Origin: CALOCY01 sp942491975
GTDB taxonomy: Bacteria; Bacteroidota; Bacteroidia; Bacteroidales; Prolixibacteraceae
Assembly (NCBI GenBank): GCA_942491975.1
Contig: CALOCY010000004.1
Coordinates: 2,170,001 to 2,234,000 of the forward strand
Direction of reading: 5' to 3'
DNA length: 64,000 nucleotides
Shown one piece after another: positions 41,700 through 51,162 of the stretch (positions within the stretch are counted from its first letter, which is position 1; the number at the start of each line of letters is the position of its first letter). A program made the position numbers and the translations under genes. Below the pieces are notes generated by a model. The model was not told the origin of the DNA. It saw only the letters and a program-made list of their open reading frames with translations, and did no database searches.

Positions 41700-44318
41700 C
41701 TACAATCCGGTCAATTTTTTTATTTCGTTGAGCTTATTGAGTGCTTCTACCGGTGTCAGGTTGTTCACATCAAGGTTTACAATCTCATCGCGTACCTGCT
41801 TAAGCACCGGGTCATCCAACTGAAAGAAGCTGAGCTGCATGCCCTCACGGGTATCGGCAATCTCCCCCACATGTTTGTCAAGATTGGTTTTGTTGTTGCT
41901 GTTGCCCTCCAGTTGTTTGAGTATCTCTTCAGCCCGCCCTACTACGCTACGGGGCATTCCTGCCATTTGAGCCACATGGATCCCAAAGCTGTGGTTACTC
42001 CCTCCCCGGGTCAGTTTCCGCAAGAAGATAACCCTGTCTCCCACCTCTTTTACCGTTACATTGTAGTTGCGTACCCGTCCAAATGATTTTTCCATCTCAT
42101 TGAGTTCGTGGTAGTGCGTGGCAAAAAGTGTTTTGGCTTTGGCTTTGGGGTGTTCATGAATGTATTCGGCAATTGACCAGGCTATGGATATTCCGTCATA
42201 AGTGCTTGTCCCACGTCCCAGTTCATCCAGCAACACAAGGCTTCTGTCCGACAGGTTATTGAGGATACTGGCCGCTTCGTTCATCTCCACCATAAAGGTT
42301 GATTCGCCCAACGAGATATTGTCGGATGCCCCTACCCGGGTAAATATCTTATCGACATAGCCGATGCTAGCCGCTTCGGCAGGCACAAAACTTCCCATTT
42401 GTGCCATGAGCACAATCAATGCCGTTTGGCGCAGCAAAGCTGATTTACCCGACATGTTGGGCCCGGTAATAATAATCACCTGCTGATCGTCCTGATCAAG
42501 ATACACATCATTAGGGATATAACTCTCCCCAATGGCCAGTTGCTGCTCAATAACCGGGTGACGCCCGTTTTTTATATTGATAACGGTAGTTTCATTAATC
42601 TCCGGTTTTTTATAATCGTTTTCGATAGCAACAGTAGCAAACGACAACAGACAATCGATACGGGCCAGTATGGTGGCATTGAGCTGGATCGCCTGAATAT
42701 AATCGCTCAATGCAAATACCAGGTCACTAAACAGGCGTGTTTCCAACTCCATAATCTTCTCTTCAGCCCCCAGTATTTTTGCTTCGTATTCTTTCAGCTC
42801 TTCGGTGATATAACGTTCTGCACTTACCAGCGTTTGCTTCCGTATCCACTCTTCCGGAACTTTATCCTTATGCGTGTTCCGTACCTCAATGTAGTACCCA
42901 AACACATTATTGAAGCCTATTTTCAGCGAAGAAATACCGGTACGTTTTACTTCGCGTTCCTGAATTTTAAGCAGGTAATCTTTGCCCGAATAGGCAATCT
43001 GCCTCAAGTCATCCAGCTCCTGCGAAACGCCTTCGGCAATCACCCGTCCTTTGCTTACCATTGTTGGCGGACCGGGATACAGCTCTTTTGCAATGCGTTC
43101 GCGAACTGATGCACACGGATTTAGTTGTTCGGCCATCCGTTGCAATGTGCTGTTTTCGGTCTGACTGCAAACCTCACAAATGGGGTCAATGGCTGTCAAT
43201 GCATTTTTCAGCTGCACAACTTCCCGCGGGTTGATACGCCCTACTGCCACTTTCGAGATGATCCGCTCCAAGTCGCCCACCTGCCGCACCTGTTCTTCCA
43301 ATTGCTCTTTCAATTCGGGATGATGAATGAAGTATTCCACTACATCAAGCCGTTCGTTTATCGGGTTCACCTCTTTTAGCGGGAGTGCTACCCAACGTTT
43401 TAACAGGCGCGATCCCATTGGGGAGATGGTACGGTCAATCACCTGCACCAGTGTTTTTGCCCCTTCGTTTATGGAGTTGAACAGCTCAAGGTTCCGTAGC
43501 GTAAACCGGTCGAGCCACACGTAATGGTCTTCCTCAATCCGCGCCAGGTTGACCACATGTTTTAATTCGCTGTGCTGGGTAATATCAAGATACTGGAGTA
43601 TTGCCCCGGCTGCAACGATACCTGCTTCGAGGCTTTGTACCCCAAAGCCTTTCAGTGATGTTGTCCCAAAATGGCGCGTTAACCGATCGTTCGCAGTATC
43701 GTAGTTGTATACCCAGTCATCAAGCGTGTAGGTGTAGAATTTTGTGCCAAACAGTGCATCAAAGTCTTTTTCTTTGCCCCGTTGATAGAGTACCTCTTTA
43801 GGGCGGAAGCTATTTAGCAGCTTATCAATGTATTCGAAATTCCCTTCAGCGACCAGAAATTCTCCTGTAGAGATGTCAAGAAAGGCCACTCCCCCCATTT
43901 TTTTATCAAGATATACCGATGCCAGAAAGTTATTTTCCTTGTGTTCGAGAATGTTGTCGTTGATTGAAACCCCCGGAGTTACCAGTTCGGTAATCCCCCG
44001 CTTTACTATTTTTTTAGTTTTTTTGGGATCTTCAAGTTGTTCACAAATGGCTACACGCTGACCTGCACGTACCAGTTTGGGCAGATACGTATCCAGTGCA
44101 TGGTGCGGAAAGCCTGCCAACTCGACAAAACTGGCTGCACCATTGGCCCTGCGGGTAAGGGTAATACCTAAAATCTCAGCTGCTTTTATGGCATCTTCGC
44201 CGAATGTTTCGTAAAAATCGCCCACCCGAAAAAGCAGTATTGCATCAGGATGCTTGCCTTTAATCTGGTAGTACTGCTTCATTAAGGGCGTTTCGACGTA
44301 TTTTTTGGATTTGGACAA
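41700..44318 (-). CDS. mutS: DNA mismatch repair protein MutS
   Basis: An 872-residue mismatch-recognition ATPase. The N-terminal mismatch-binding motif is FRVGDFYETFGEDA near residue 30 (Phe-x-Glu). The ATPase has Walker A GPNMSGKSALLRQ near residue 622, the LLDELGRGTSTYDG Walker B and an ATHYHEL segment. Length and order are normal. It is a single gene; mutL is not in view. Confidence 0.97.
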   Translation of the reverse strand: MSKSKKYVETPLMKQYYQIKGKHPDAILLFRVGDFYETFGEDAIKAAEILGITLTRRANGAASFVELAGFPHHALDTYLPKLVRAGQRVAICEQLEDPKKTKKIVKRGITELVTPGVSINDNILEHKENNFLASVYLDKKMGGVAFLDISTGEFLVAEGNFEYIDKLLNSFRPKEVLYQRGKEKDFDALFGTKFYTYTLDDWVYNYDTANDRLTRHFGTTSLKGFGVQSLEAGIVAAGAILQYLDITQHSELKHVVNLARIEEDHYVWLDRFTLRNLELFNSINEGAKTLVQVIDRTISPMGSRLLKRWVALPLKEVNPINERLDVVEYFIHHPELKEQLEEQVRQVGDLERIISKVAVGRINPREVVQLKNALTAIDPICEVCSQTENSTLQRMAEQLNPCASVRERIAKELYPGPPTMVSKGRVIAEGVSQELDDLRQIAYSGKDYLLKIQEREVKRTGISSLKIGFNNVFGYYIEVRNTHKDKVPEEWIRKQTLVSAERYITEELKEYEAKILGAEEKIMELETRLFSDLVFALSDYIQAIQLNATILARIDCLLSFATVAIENDYKKPEINETTVINIKNGRHPVIEQQLAIGESYIPNDVYLDQDDQQVIIITGPNMSGKSALLRQTALIVLMAQMGSFVPAEAASIGYVDKIFTRVGASDNISLGESTFMVEMNEAASILNNLSDRSLVLLDELGRGTSTYDGISIAWSIAEYIHEHPKAKAKTLFATHYHELNEMEKSFGRVRNYNVTVKEVGDRVIFLRKLTRGGSNHSFGIHVAQMAGMPRSVVGRAEEILKQLEGNSNNKTNLDKHVGEIADTREGMQLSFFQLDDPVLKQVRDEIVNLDVNNLTPVEALNKLNEIKKLTGL

Positions 44319-44477
44319 CGCTGTTCTTTTTAAGTATTATTGCCAATGAATTAAAAACAAAGATAACCGTTTCGTTTATCGACAGGAAATAACCTTCTCT
44401 TTTGTTGATAAAATTTTATCAACAAGTAAGCGTTGCTGTTACTTAGAATTGCATACTGCTTTTATCAATTGAAAATT

Positions 44478-46586
44478 CTATTTCCGGCATACCACTTTTT
44501 CTCTGGTCATTATTCCTTCTTTTCCGGCAATTGAAACGATATAAAGCCCTCTACTCAGTTTTTGTCCAATATTGCTTTCATCAATACGCAAAACGGATTG
44601 ATTGGAGGTGTTCACATCACTTTTCCATAGTATACGTCCGGTAATATCAACAATTGAGATAGTATAAAACCCTTCCGGCACAGTACTCAGCGAGATGTTG
44701 AAAAAACCTTCGGTAAACGGGTTGGGATAACATTGGATATTTCCATAAGAGACCGGTTCTTCACTGCTGACAATAACAGCCGTTGCACAATAGACAATGG
44801 TATTTCCATTCACATTTTGCGTTGCCTGTTCCAATACTGTTCCATCACTATCTTTTACAACAATTTGATTGAGGACGGCACCATTTTCGACCACAAAGCT
44901 CACCGGAAAATCCTGCAACAACTCAATGCTGTCCACAGTAATGGTCAATACATTATCTTCAACAACCGATTCATATACCACCCCTTCGCGTGCCAGCCAG
45001 TAATCGCCAAAAGCCTCAAAGTTCATTGCTGAAATACCTTCGGGCAGGTCGCCCAACAGTTTTTCAATGGCTGAGATTTTATAATCCCTGTTGGGGTGCA
45101 CTAAGAGCACTGTAGATGCACCGTTATCAGCATTGCGCAGGGTTATATCCAGCCATAAATCAGACCACTTGGCATAGTTGTCCTCAGCAATTTCTTCACC
45201 ATCAATTTCTATCACATCCGATACCGTCATGGGTATTTCGAGCAAATTGAGAATATCTCCACTGAACTGTTCACGGTAATGATAGTGGTATGGGAAGTTG
45301 GTTAACACATCATTGGCACTGTTGGAGCTGTCGAAAACATACCCCAATTCTTCCAACACTTCCGGCTGGTAGTAGTTAAATGCCAAATGCCCCGACCTGT
45401 AAGAGCGGACATTGTTTATCCCCACCTCATTTTCCAAAAGCAGTTTTGAAACTTCCAGTTCACCATAAACGGTCCCACCTATGGTTGCAACATCACTGCC
45501 ATCTTTATGCGGCGTATAATTATCCCGTGTGTTCCCGGAAGCCCCCTTAGGGAATATTTCTTTCTCATAAAAATCTTTGAAATGGCCTACGGAGTGGCTT
45601 CCCATCGTTTGTCCATTGTCCAGCACTTTTTTCAGGCTATCAACAAACTGAGGGGTATAATAGGCCCCTGCATACCAGTCGCCATAATATTTTGTTGTGA
45701 CAAAATAGTGGGCCATTATACTTTCCCGCTTCTCCATTTCGGCAAATTGTGGTGCCATTTCCATGCCGGTGGTAGCATCTACATCGTGTGTAATCATCAA
45801 CACAGCATCTTTATCCAACGGAACAGTCCGCAGTGTTACGGCATACGGGACAACATCCTGCCAGATGGCTTTCAGCATCAATATAAACACATCGGAAGTG
45901 GGTTCAAATCCGTTTGAGTAGGTGCGCTGGGCTGAATAATCTTTATTGAGCAGGTTTCTCAGCACCACATCGTTAAAAGTAACCCCAAAGAGGTAGGTTG
46001 TACCTTCCCCGTTGCTGTTTTTAACAACGGCATTGCTTTGGTCACCAAAACGGGCAAGCACTGTCCCCCCTGACACCTCATAGCTGGTGGTTGGCATGGT
46101 TGTCCGGCCATCATCCCTCCCCAGTGATATGGTATCTTCTTTTGCATCATTGATATACCTGAAACAGGACTCATCCAGGGTTGTATCCCATATCATGCGG
46201 TAGTGGTGGTCATTGTCAACATCTGCCAGTCCCGAGACACCACACAACTCAAATAGCACACTATCTTTCAACCGGCAAAGGATAAGTATCCCCCCATTCT
46301 GAACATAACTTTGCAGTGATTCCTGTTCGGTCGTTTCCAAATCACCTTCAAGCAATTTTACCGGAATAACAGCCATCGGATAGTTGTCGATGAGATTGAT
46401 ATCAGTTATCACATCGTAAGGTATTCCGGCTACACCGGCCATGTGTTCGGTTGCACGCAATTTTGAGGTGTACTCATCAATTCTTGCAGAGAGGTCGATA
46501 ATGGCCAGTTTGCGTTCCGTATGCACAGCAGCTTGTGTAAGCTGCAGGTTTAAAGTCAATAATAACAGTAAAAAAATATTTTTCAT
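44478..46586 (-). CDS. secreted polysaccharide-deacetylase-like protein with type IX sorting domain
   Basis: A 702-residue exported protein. The signal peptide is IFLLLLLTLNLQLTQA. Residues ~30-230 are a domain without named family; residues ~255-530 resemble NodB-type deacetylases, with the metal THDVDATTG motif and a later HSVGH and SYRSGHLAF. The last ~85 residues form a type A sorting domain (CYPNPFTEGFFNISL, IVDITGRILW, LSRGLYIVSI). It is thus sent through type IX secretion and likely cleaves or modifies an extracellular polysaccharide. It follows the DUF4105 gene by seven bases on the same strand. Confidence 0.82.
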   Translation of the reverse strand: MKNIFLLLLLTLNLQLTQAAVHTERKLAIIDLSARIDEYTSKLRATEHMAGVAGIPYDVITDINLIDNYPMAVIPVKLLEGDLETTEQESLQSYVQNGGILILCRLKDSVLFELCGVSGLADVDNDHHYRMIWDTTLDESCFRYINDAKEDTISLGRDDGRTTMPTTSYEVSGGTVLARFGDQSNAVVKNSNGEGTTYLFGVTFNDVVLRNLLNKDYSAQRTYSNGFEPTSDVFILMLKAIWQDVVPYAVTLRTVPLDKDAVLMITHDVDATTGMEMAPQFAEMEKRESIMAHYFVTTKYYGDWYAGAYYTPQFVDSLKKVLDNGQTMGSHSVGHFKDFYEKEIFPKGASGNTRDNYTPHKDGSDVATIGGTVYGELEVSKLLLENEVGINNVRSYRSGHLAFNYYQPEVLEELGYVFDSSNSANDVLTNFPYHYHYREQFSGDILNLLEIPMTVSDVIEIDGEEIAEDNYAKWSDLWLDITLRNADNGASTVLLVHPNRDYKISAIEKLLGDLPEGISAMNFEAFGDYWLAREGVVYESVVEDNVLTITVDSIELLQDFPVSFVVENGAVLNQIVVKDSDGTVLEQATQNVNGNTIVYCATAVIVSSEEPVSYGNIQCYPNPFTEGFFNISLSTVPEGFYTISIVDITGRILWKSDVNTSNQSVLRIDESNIGQKLSRGLYIVSIAGKEGIMTREKVVCRK

Positions 46587-46593
46587 AACAATA

Positions 46594-47781
46594 TCATATT
46601 TTACTTCTAAATTCCCTGACCACTTTTAATGCATGTATCAATGAACGACTGAACAGCATCAGCGATATGAGGTATATAGAGGTGTTAAAACATTGTGGTA
46701 AAAACAGCAAACTCCCTACAAAAAAGAAGATTAATAATAATGATGTGAACAGATGATAGTATTTTAATTGTTGCCGCCAGCATTTCACCAACCACATAAA
46801 AGCAAAAAACAGGTGTAACGGGAATGCCCATAACAGGTTATAGTTGAGACGTATTGCCGGATGTTCGGAGCAGAGCACGAACCATAACATTACCAGCCCC
46901 ATTACCCCTGCAAATCCGTACAATAACACATCAAGCCAGGCTCTTTCTTTCCTGCGGTGCCAGTCATGCAGTGAAAAAAGGACAACGACCAATGCCAGTA
47001 CTGCAAAAATCATCGTTGGAGTATTTAATGGGACGGAGACCTCTTTCAGGGGGCCATACAATATCCTCTCCTTTTTTACCAAACTGCGCTCCATACCTTC
47101 ACTCAGAATTACGGCCTTTTCGTAGTGTTTTTTCATGTATTCAGGCAGAAACATCTCCTCATAAAATGAAGCTTTCCTGTCGGCCGGGCTTGCTATCAAT
47201 AAATCAATACCTAAATTGATCCACGGTAACGGCCGTTGATAAAAATTGATCAGGTCGCGAAATGTTTGTCCGCTATTGGCTTCATCTCCATATTTAATTT
47301 CTCCATCCACATTTTCTTCTATCACATCCCTCACCCTTGTGGCACAATTGTCGAAAAAGAAGTTGTAGCGGTATTCACGGTTTTCAGGCTTTGCATTTTC
47401 AACCAGTGCATTAAAAAGACGTTGTTTCTCGGCATGCGTAAGGTTCAATACCTGTTCACAAACACTTCGTTGAAGGTATTGGTATTCAGCCATGAAGTCG
47501 GAGAAATTGCTCACTGCCAGCATGTAGTCTGTTTCGCCCTTTGCAAACCGGTAAACAAAATTGGGTGCATTGAAACTAAATACCCCATAATTGAAAATAA
47601 TATCGAATCCCCGGTCTTTTACCCGTATGGCCGAATGTCCATACAATGCATGGATCTGTTTTCCGGTGCCACAGGTGAGCATACTCATGGTTGCTTTTCC
47701 CGACAATGGTGCTGCGGCCTTTGTTGCCCCTGCAAATGCAAACAGGCATAAAAGACTTATGATTAACCGTCTAACGTACAT
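46594..47781 (-). CDS. DUF4105 membrane protein
   Basis: A 395-residue protein with a signal peptide, a DUF4105 domain (YGHSAIRVKDRG and FFFDNCATRVRD) with His and Cys in a papain/NlpC-like arrangement, and five or so C-terminal TM segments. The His of GHS and the Cys of NCATR may be catalytic. It precedes the deacetylase-like gene and is probably co-transcribed with it. Confidence 0.85.
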   Translation of the reverse strand: MYVRRLIISLLCLFAFAGATKAAAPLSGKATMSMLTCGTGKQIHALYGHSAIRVKDRGFDIIFNYGVFSFNAPNFVYRFAKGETDYMLAVSNFSDFMAEYQYLQRSVCEQVLNLTHAEKQRLFNALVENAKPENREYRYNFFFDNCATRVRDVIEENVDGEIKYGDEANSGQTFRDLINFYQRPLPWINLGIDLLIASPADRKASFYEEMFLPEYMKKHYEKAVILSEGMERSLVKKERILYGPLKEVSVPLNTPTMIFAVLALVVVLFSLHDWHRRKERAWLDVLLYGFAGVMGLVMLWFVLCSEHPAIRLNYNLLWAFPLHLFFAFMWLVKCWRQQLKYYHLFTSLLLIFFFVGSLLFLPQCFNTSIYLISLMLFSRSLIHALKVVREFRSKI

Positions 47782-47825
47782 ACTTTTTTTTGAAACAAAT
47801 AGATTATTTCAAAAGAGGCAAAAAA

Positions 47826-47855
47826 AAACAGGAAATACAAATCTATTTCCTGTTT
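47826..47855 (-). terminator. terminator after the XRE/S24 repressor gene
   Basis: AAACAGGAAATA pairs with TATTTCCTGTTT; the minus strand continues into an eight-T run. It ends the repressor transcript before the DUF4105 gene. Confidence 0.8.
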
Positions 47856-47891
47856 ATATAATAAGGAACTGTTTTGATTTTATCCTTCGGT

Positions 47892-48674
47892 CTAATTTTC
47901 TTCTTTTTTCAATGCATCCAATTCCCTGCGCATTTTTAATACTATTGATGATAATCCAAGCATATCCACATCACCCGGTTCAGGGAGGTCGAAACTAAGA
48001 AACCCCAGTGCACGCCAAACTTCTATAACATTTTTAACCGGTACCGTGTAGGGATCATAGTCTGGGTTATCCGATTCCAGTAACAGTTCATTCGACTCTT
48101 TTATCCGGTTATGTACCCGTTTGTACACCACCCCCTCGTCAAGGGTCACAAGAACATATGTCTTTCCATCGTTCAATTCGTTCCAGTTCTGCATATATTC
48201 ACAAAAAATATATGCGCCCGATGGAACCGGTAACATGCTATCACCTTTGGTTTGAAAGACACGATAAGTCCGTTCAGGACCAAGCTCGGGAAGAGGCATG
48301 TTAAAGCGGGGCAGTTGCTCCACATATTCAGGATCAGCATAACCATTAAGGTAACCTGCCGATGCTTTTACCGGGACTACTGTTATCAATTCACGGTTAT
48401 CTTCACTTACAACAGTTGTCAGTACACGCAGACGGTCTCCCTTCAGGTTGTCTTTTGACGGTTTTCTTTTCTGCAAGTCCATTGATACCATATCATCAAT
48501 GGTGACCCTGAAAAATGCAGCTATTTTTCGAAGAATCTGGATTTTAGGCATCGCCCGATTTTCTTCGTATGATCCTATTAATGAGCGCTTTATGTCTAAC
48601 TCAATAGCCAGATCATCCTGCGTCATCTTTCTTGTTTTACGCAAGTACCTGATATTTTGACTAAAAAAATTCAT
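47892..48674 (-). CDS. XRE/S24 (LexA-like) self-cleaving repressor
   Basis: A 260-residue protein: an N-terminal XRE helix-turn-helix (residues ~5-60, TQDDLAIELDIKRSLIGSYE) joined to an S24 peptidase domain. The likely cleavage site is A106-G107 in VKASAGYLNGY; the catalytic dyad is S146 in TKGDSMLP and K185 in GVVYKRVHN. Such repressors are cut when RecA filaments form on damaged DNA. It lies divergent from a radical-SAM DNA-repair gene pair, with two perfect ACTAA-N5-TTAGT palindromes over its own promoter. This is an unusual SOS-like arrangement; canonical LexA would have a different DNA-binding domain. Confidence 0.9.
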   Translation of the reverse strand: MNFFSQNIRYLRKTRKMTQDDLAIELDIKRSLIGSYEENRAMPKIQILRKIAAFFRVTIDDMVSMDLQKRKPSKDNLKGDRLRVLTTVVSEDNRELITVVPVKASAGYLNGYADPEYVEQLPRFNMPLPELGPERTYRVFQTKGDSMLPVPSGAYIFCEYMQNWNELNDGKTYVLVTLDEGVVYKRVHNRIKESNELLLESDNPDYDPYTVPVKNVIEVWRALGFLSFDLPEPGDVDMLGLSSIVLKMRRELDALKKEEN

Positions 48675-48682
48675 TGTTTTTT

Positions 48683-48697
48683 ACTAACAAAATTAGT
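48683..48697. promoter_or_regulatory. operator 1: ACTAA-N5-TTAGT
   Basis: ACTAACAAAATTAGT is a perfect 5-5-5 palindrome. On the minus strand it contains TAATTTTG (48688-48695), a TAnnTTTG element, so a bound repressor would block the repressor's own promoter. Confidence 0.75.
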
Positions 48698-48701
48698 TTT
48701 T

Positions 48702-48716
48702 ACTAATATTTTTAGT
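48702..48716. promoter_or_regulatory. operator 2: ACTAA-N5-TTAGT
   Basis: ACTAATATTTTTAGT has the same arms and spacer length as operator 1, centred 19 bases away, so both sites lie on nearly the same DNA face. Confidence 0.75.
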
Positions 48717-48762
48717 ATTTTTACTTCTGTAATTTAATCACTCAATTCCGTTTTAATTTCCC

Positions 48763-48805
48763 AATCGCACGAGAGTATATAATCATTGATTCCTTTCGTG
48801 CGATT
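48763..48805. repeat. perfect 10-bp inverted repeat in the leader of the radical-SAM gene
   Basis: AATCGCACGA (48763-48772) and TCGTGCGATT (48796-48805) are exact complements with 23 bases between. It lies 40 bases before the start codon and may form a leader hairpin or a separate protein site. Confidence 0.6.
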
Positions 48806-48844
48806 CTTTTGAGATTTAAATTGGTATCACAAAGATAGTGAACT

Positions 48845-50167
48845 ATGAATGAAACGGTTCAGAAAAAACTAAAAATATTAGCAGATGCGGCAAAATATGA
48901 TGTGTCGTGCGCATCAAGCGGAAGTCGGCGCCAAAACAGCGGGAAAGGCCTGGGAAATGGTGTGGCCTGCGGAATATGTCACAGTTTTACGGAAGACGGG
49001 CGTTGCGTAAGCCTGTTAAAGATACTGCTATCGAACCACTGCATTTATGATTGTGCCTACTGCATCAACCGCCGTAGCAACGACCGCCCACGGGCAACAT
49101 TCACCGTTGATGAGATTGTTGACCTTACCATCAACTTCTACCGTCGCAATTATATCGAAGGACTTTTCTTAAGCTCAGGAGTAATGAAGAATCCCGATTA
49201 CACCATGGAACGATTAATGTTGGTGGCTAAAAAATTACGTAACGAACAACGTTATTACGGCTACATTCACTTAAAAGCGATTCCCGGTGCCAACGATGAG
49301 TTGATCCGCCAGACCGGCTTTTATGTAGACCGGTTAAGCGTAAATATTGAGATCCCTTCCGAGCAGCAGTTAAAAATTGTGGCTCCCGAAAAAGATTATA
49401 ACGGTGTTTTGCATCCCATGTCGCTCATTAAAAATAACATCGCTATCAATAAAGAAGAGCGAAAGAAATATCGTTCAGTAAAAAACCAATTGTTTACACC
49501 TGCCGGGCAAAGCACCCAGCTAATCATAGGAGCCACACCTGAAACCGACCGGCAGATACTTGCACTTTCTTCGGGGTTGTACAAAAAAAAGCAACTGAAA
49601 CGGGTCTATTTTTCAGGTTATATACCTGTCAATAATTACGATGACCGGCTACCGGCGATCACACAGCCTCCGATGATCCGGGAGAATCGACTCTATCAAA
49701 GCGACTGGCTCATGCGTTTTTACCAGTTCGGTGCTGATGAGATCCTGGATAAACAGCATCCCAATCTTGATCTAGAGATTGACCCTAAGCTGGCTTATGC
49801 CCTGCGCAATATGCACCTGTTCCCCATCGATATAAATAAGGCTGATTATGAAATGATCCTGCGTATTCCGGGAGTGGGGGTCCGTTCGGCACAAATGATT
49901 GTACATGCACGCCGGTTTCGCCGGTTGAATATGCAACACCTCAAAAAGATAGGTGTTGTGCTGAAACGTGCTAAATATTTTATTACCTGCAATGAACTTC
50001 CTGCTTATGTGAAAGATCTGTCCCCACAAACACTTCGTCGCCACATTATCACGGAGACACGCAGTAAATGGAGACCTCAGGATATGCAATTGAGCCTATT
50101 TCATCCCAACACATTTCCCTTGTCCCTAAATCAACCCAAAAACTATACAATGAAAAACAGAAATTAA
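48845..50167 (+). CDS. putative DNA modification/repair radical SAM protein
   Basis: A 440-residue radical-SAM protein of the family linked to uracil-DNA glycosylase-type partners. The cluster motif C-x3-C-x2-C is C66, C70, C73 in NHCIYDCAYC; further cysteines C42, C45 and C54 lie nearby. The C-terminal ~110 residues carry a helix-hairpin-helix (ILRIPGVGVRSAQMI) that binds DNA. From recollection this family pairs with the DUF4130/TIGR03915 protein encoded next. Its reaction is unknown. It is divergent from the LexA-like repressor, so damage-induced expression is likely. Confidence 0.9.
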   Translation: MNETVQKKLKILADAAKYDVSCASSGSRRQNSGKGLGNGVACGICHSFTEDGRCVSLLKILLSNHCIYDCAYCINRRSNDRPRATFTVDEIVDLTINFYRRNYIEGLFLSSGVMKNPDYTMERLMLVAKKLRNEQRYYGYIHLKAIPGANDELIRQTGFYVDRLSVNIEIPSEQQLKIVAPEKDYNGVLHPMSLIKNNIAINKEERKKYRSVKNQLFTPAGQSTQLIIGATPETDRQILALSSGLYKKKQLKRVYFSGYIPVNNYDDRLPAITQPPMIRENRLYQSDWLMRFYQFGADEILDKQHPNLDLEIDPKLAYALRNMHLFPIDINKADYEMILRIPGVGVRSAQMIVHARRFRRLNMQHLKKIGVVLKRAKYFITCNELPAYVKDLSPQTLRRHIITETRSKWRPQDMQLSLFHPNTFPLSLNQPKNYTMKNRN

Positions 50168-50282
50168 TAGAAGTTAGCGGAAGGTAACGGAATAAAATTA
50201 GAAGAAAGAACAGTAAAAAGTTGAACGCATTTTGTTTTGGTTCCAGGTTCTTGCATTTTTAGGCTTTATAAACTTTTAACTA

Positions 50283-51071
50283 ATGAACATTCTCACGTAT
50301 GACGGCACATTTGAAGGTTTTCTGACAGTCATATTCGAGTGTTACGAACGAAAGCTTTCACCCGATGACATTTGTTCGGAGCAGGCTTTTCAAGAGGTGC
50401 TATTTATGAAAAAGACACACATTGCATCTCATACCGAAAAGGCGAAAAGGGTTTGGAACGGTTTGCAAAAAAGAGTGTCAAAGCGGAAAAAAGAATTGCC
50501 ATTCAGGATATTTCTCTCCGAACTTCCCGGTATAGAGATGAAGCTTTATCGTTTTATTCGCAGGGTATTTGATACCAAATTTAATATCGAAACAGATTTC
50601 AGCGATCCTGATGTGTTGGCATTAAAACAGATCGAACGTAAAGTAGTGCTTGAGGCTATGCGTATGCTACAATTTGTGCGGTTCCAAAAAACGAAGGATA
50701 ATATTTACTTTTCGGCCATAGGACCCGACCACGATGTGTTACCTCTCGTATCCGGGCATTTTAAGGCCCGTTTTGCCGATCAACAATGGCTCATCTACGA
50801 TGTTAAACGGGATTATGGCCTGTTTTACAACCTCAACAAGGTAGAAGAGGTCGTACTCGCCGACAAACAATTTAACGAAACAAACGGCCAACTATCGACC
50901 GATATTTTACAGGAACGGGAAGAGGAGTACCAAACCTTATGGAAAGATTACTTTACCCACATCAACATTGAAGCACGAAAGAACCTTCGTCTACAACGTC
51001 AACATATGCCCCGGAGGTTCTGGAAATTCCTTCCTGAGAAAGACCCTCTTTTAAGCAAAAATACAACCTGA
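50283..51071 (+). CDS. DUF4130 (TIGR03915-type) DNA metabolism protein
   Basis: A 262-residue partner protein of the radical-SAM gene. Family features are the opening YDGTFEGFLTVIFECYER, the LKQIERKVVLEAMRMLQFVRF helix and the late HFKARFADQQWLIYDVKRDYG. In some genomes this domain is fused to uracil-DNA glycosylase. It begins 115 bases after the radical-SAM stop on the same strand and is likely co-transcribed. Reaction unknown. Confidence 0.88.
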   Translation: MNILTYDGTFEGFLTVIFECYERKLSPDDICSEQAFQEVLFMKKTHIASHTEKAKRVWNGLQKRVSKRKKELPFRIFLSELPGIEMKLYRFIRRVFDTKFNIETDFSDPDVLALKQIERKVVLEAMRMLQFVRFQKTKDNIYFSAIGPDHDVLPLVSGHFKARFADQQWLIYDVKRDYGLFYNLNKVEEVVLADKQFNETNGQLSTDILQEREEEYQTLWKDYFTHINIEARKNLRLQRQHMPRRFWKFLPEKDPLLSKNTT

Positions 51072-51162
51072 TTGCATTGAAATATTCTATCCCGGTATTT
51101 AAAATCACCTTCTGTTTTGTGAAGAATTGGTTTATTATTCTTATTTTTAAGAAATTCCAGGG

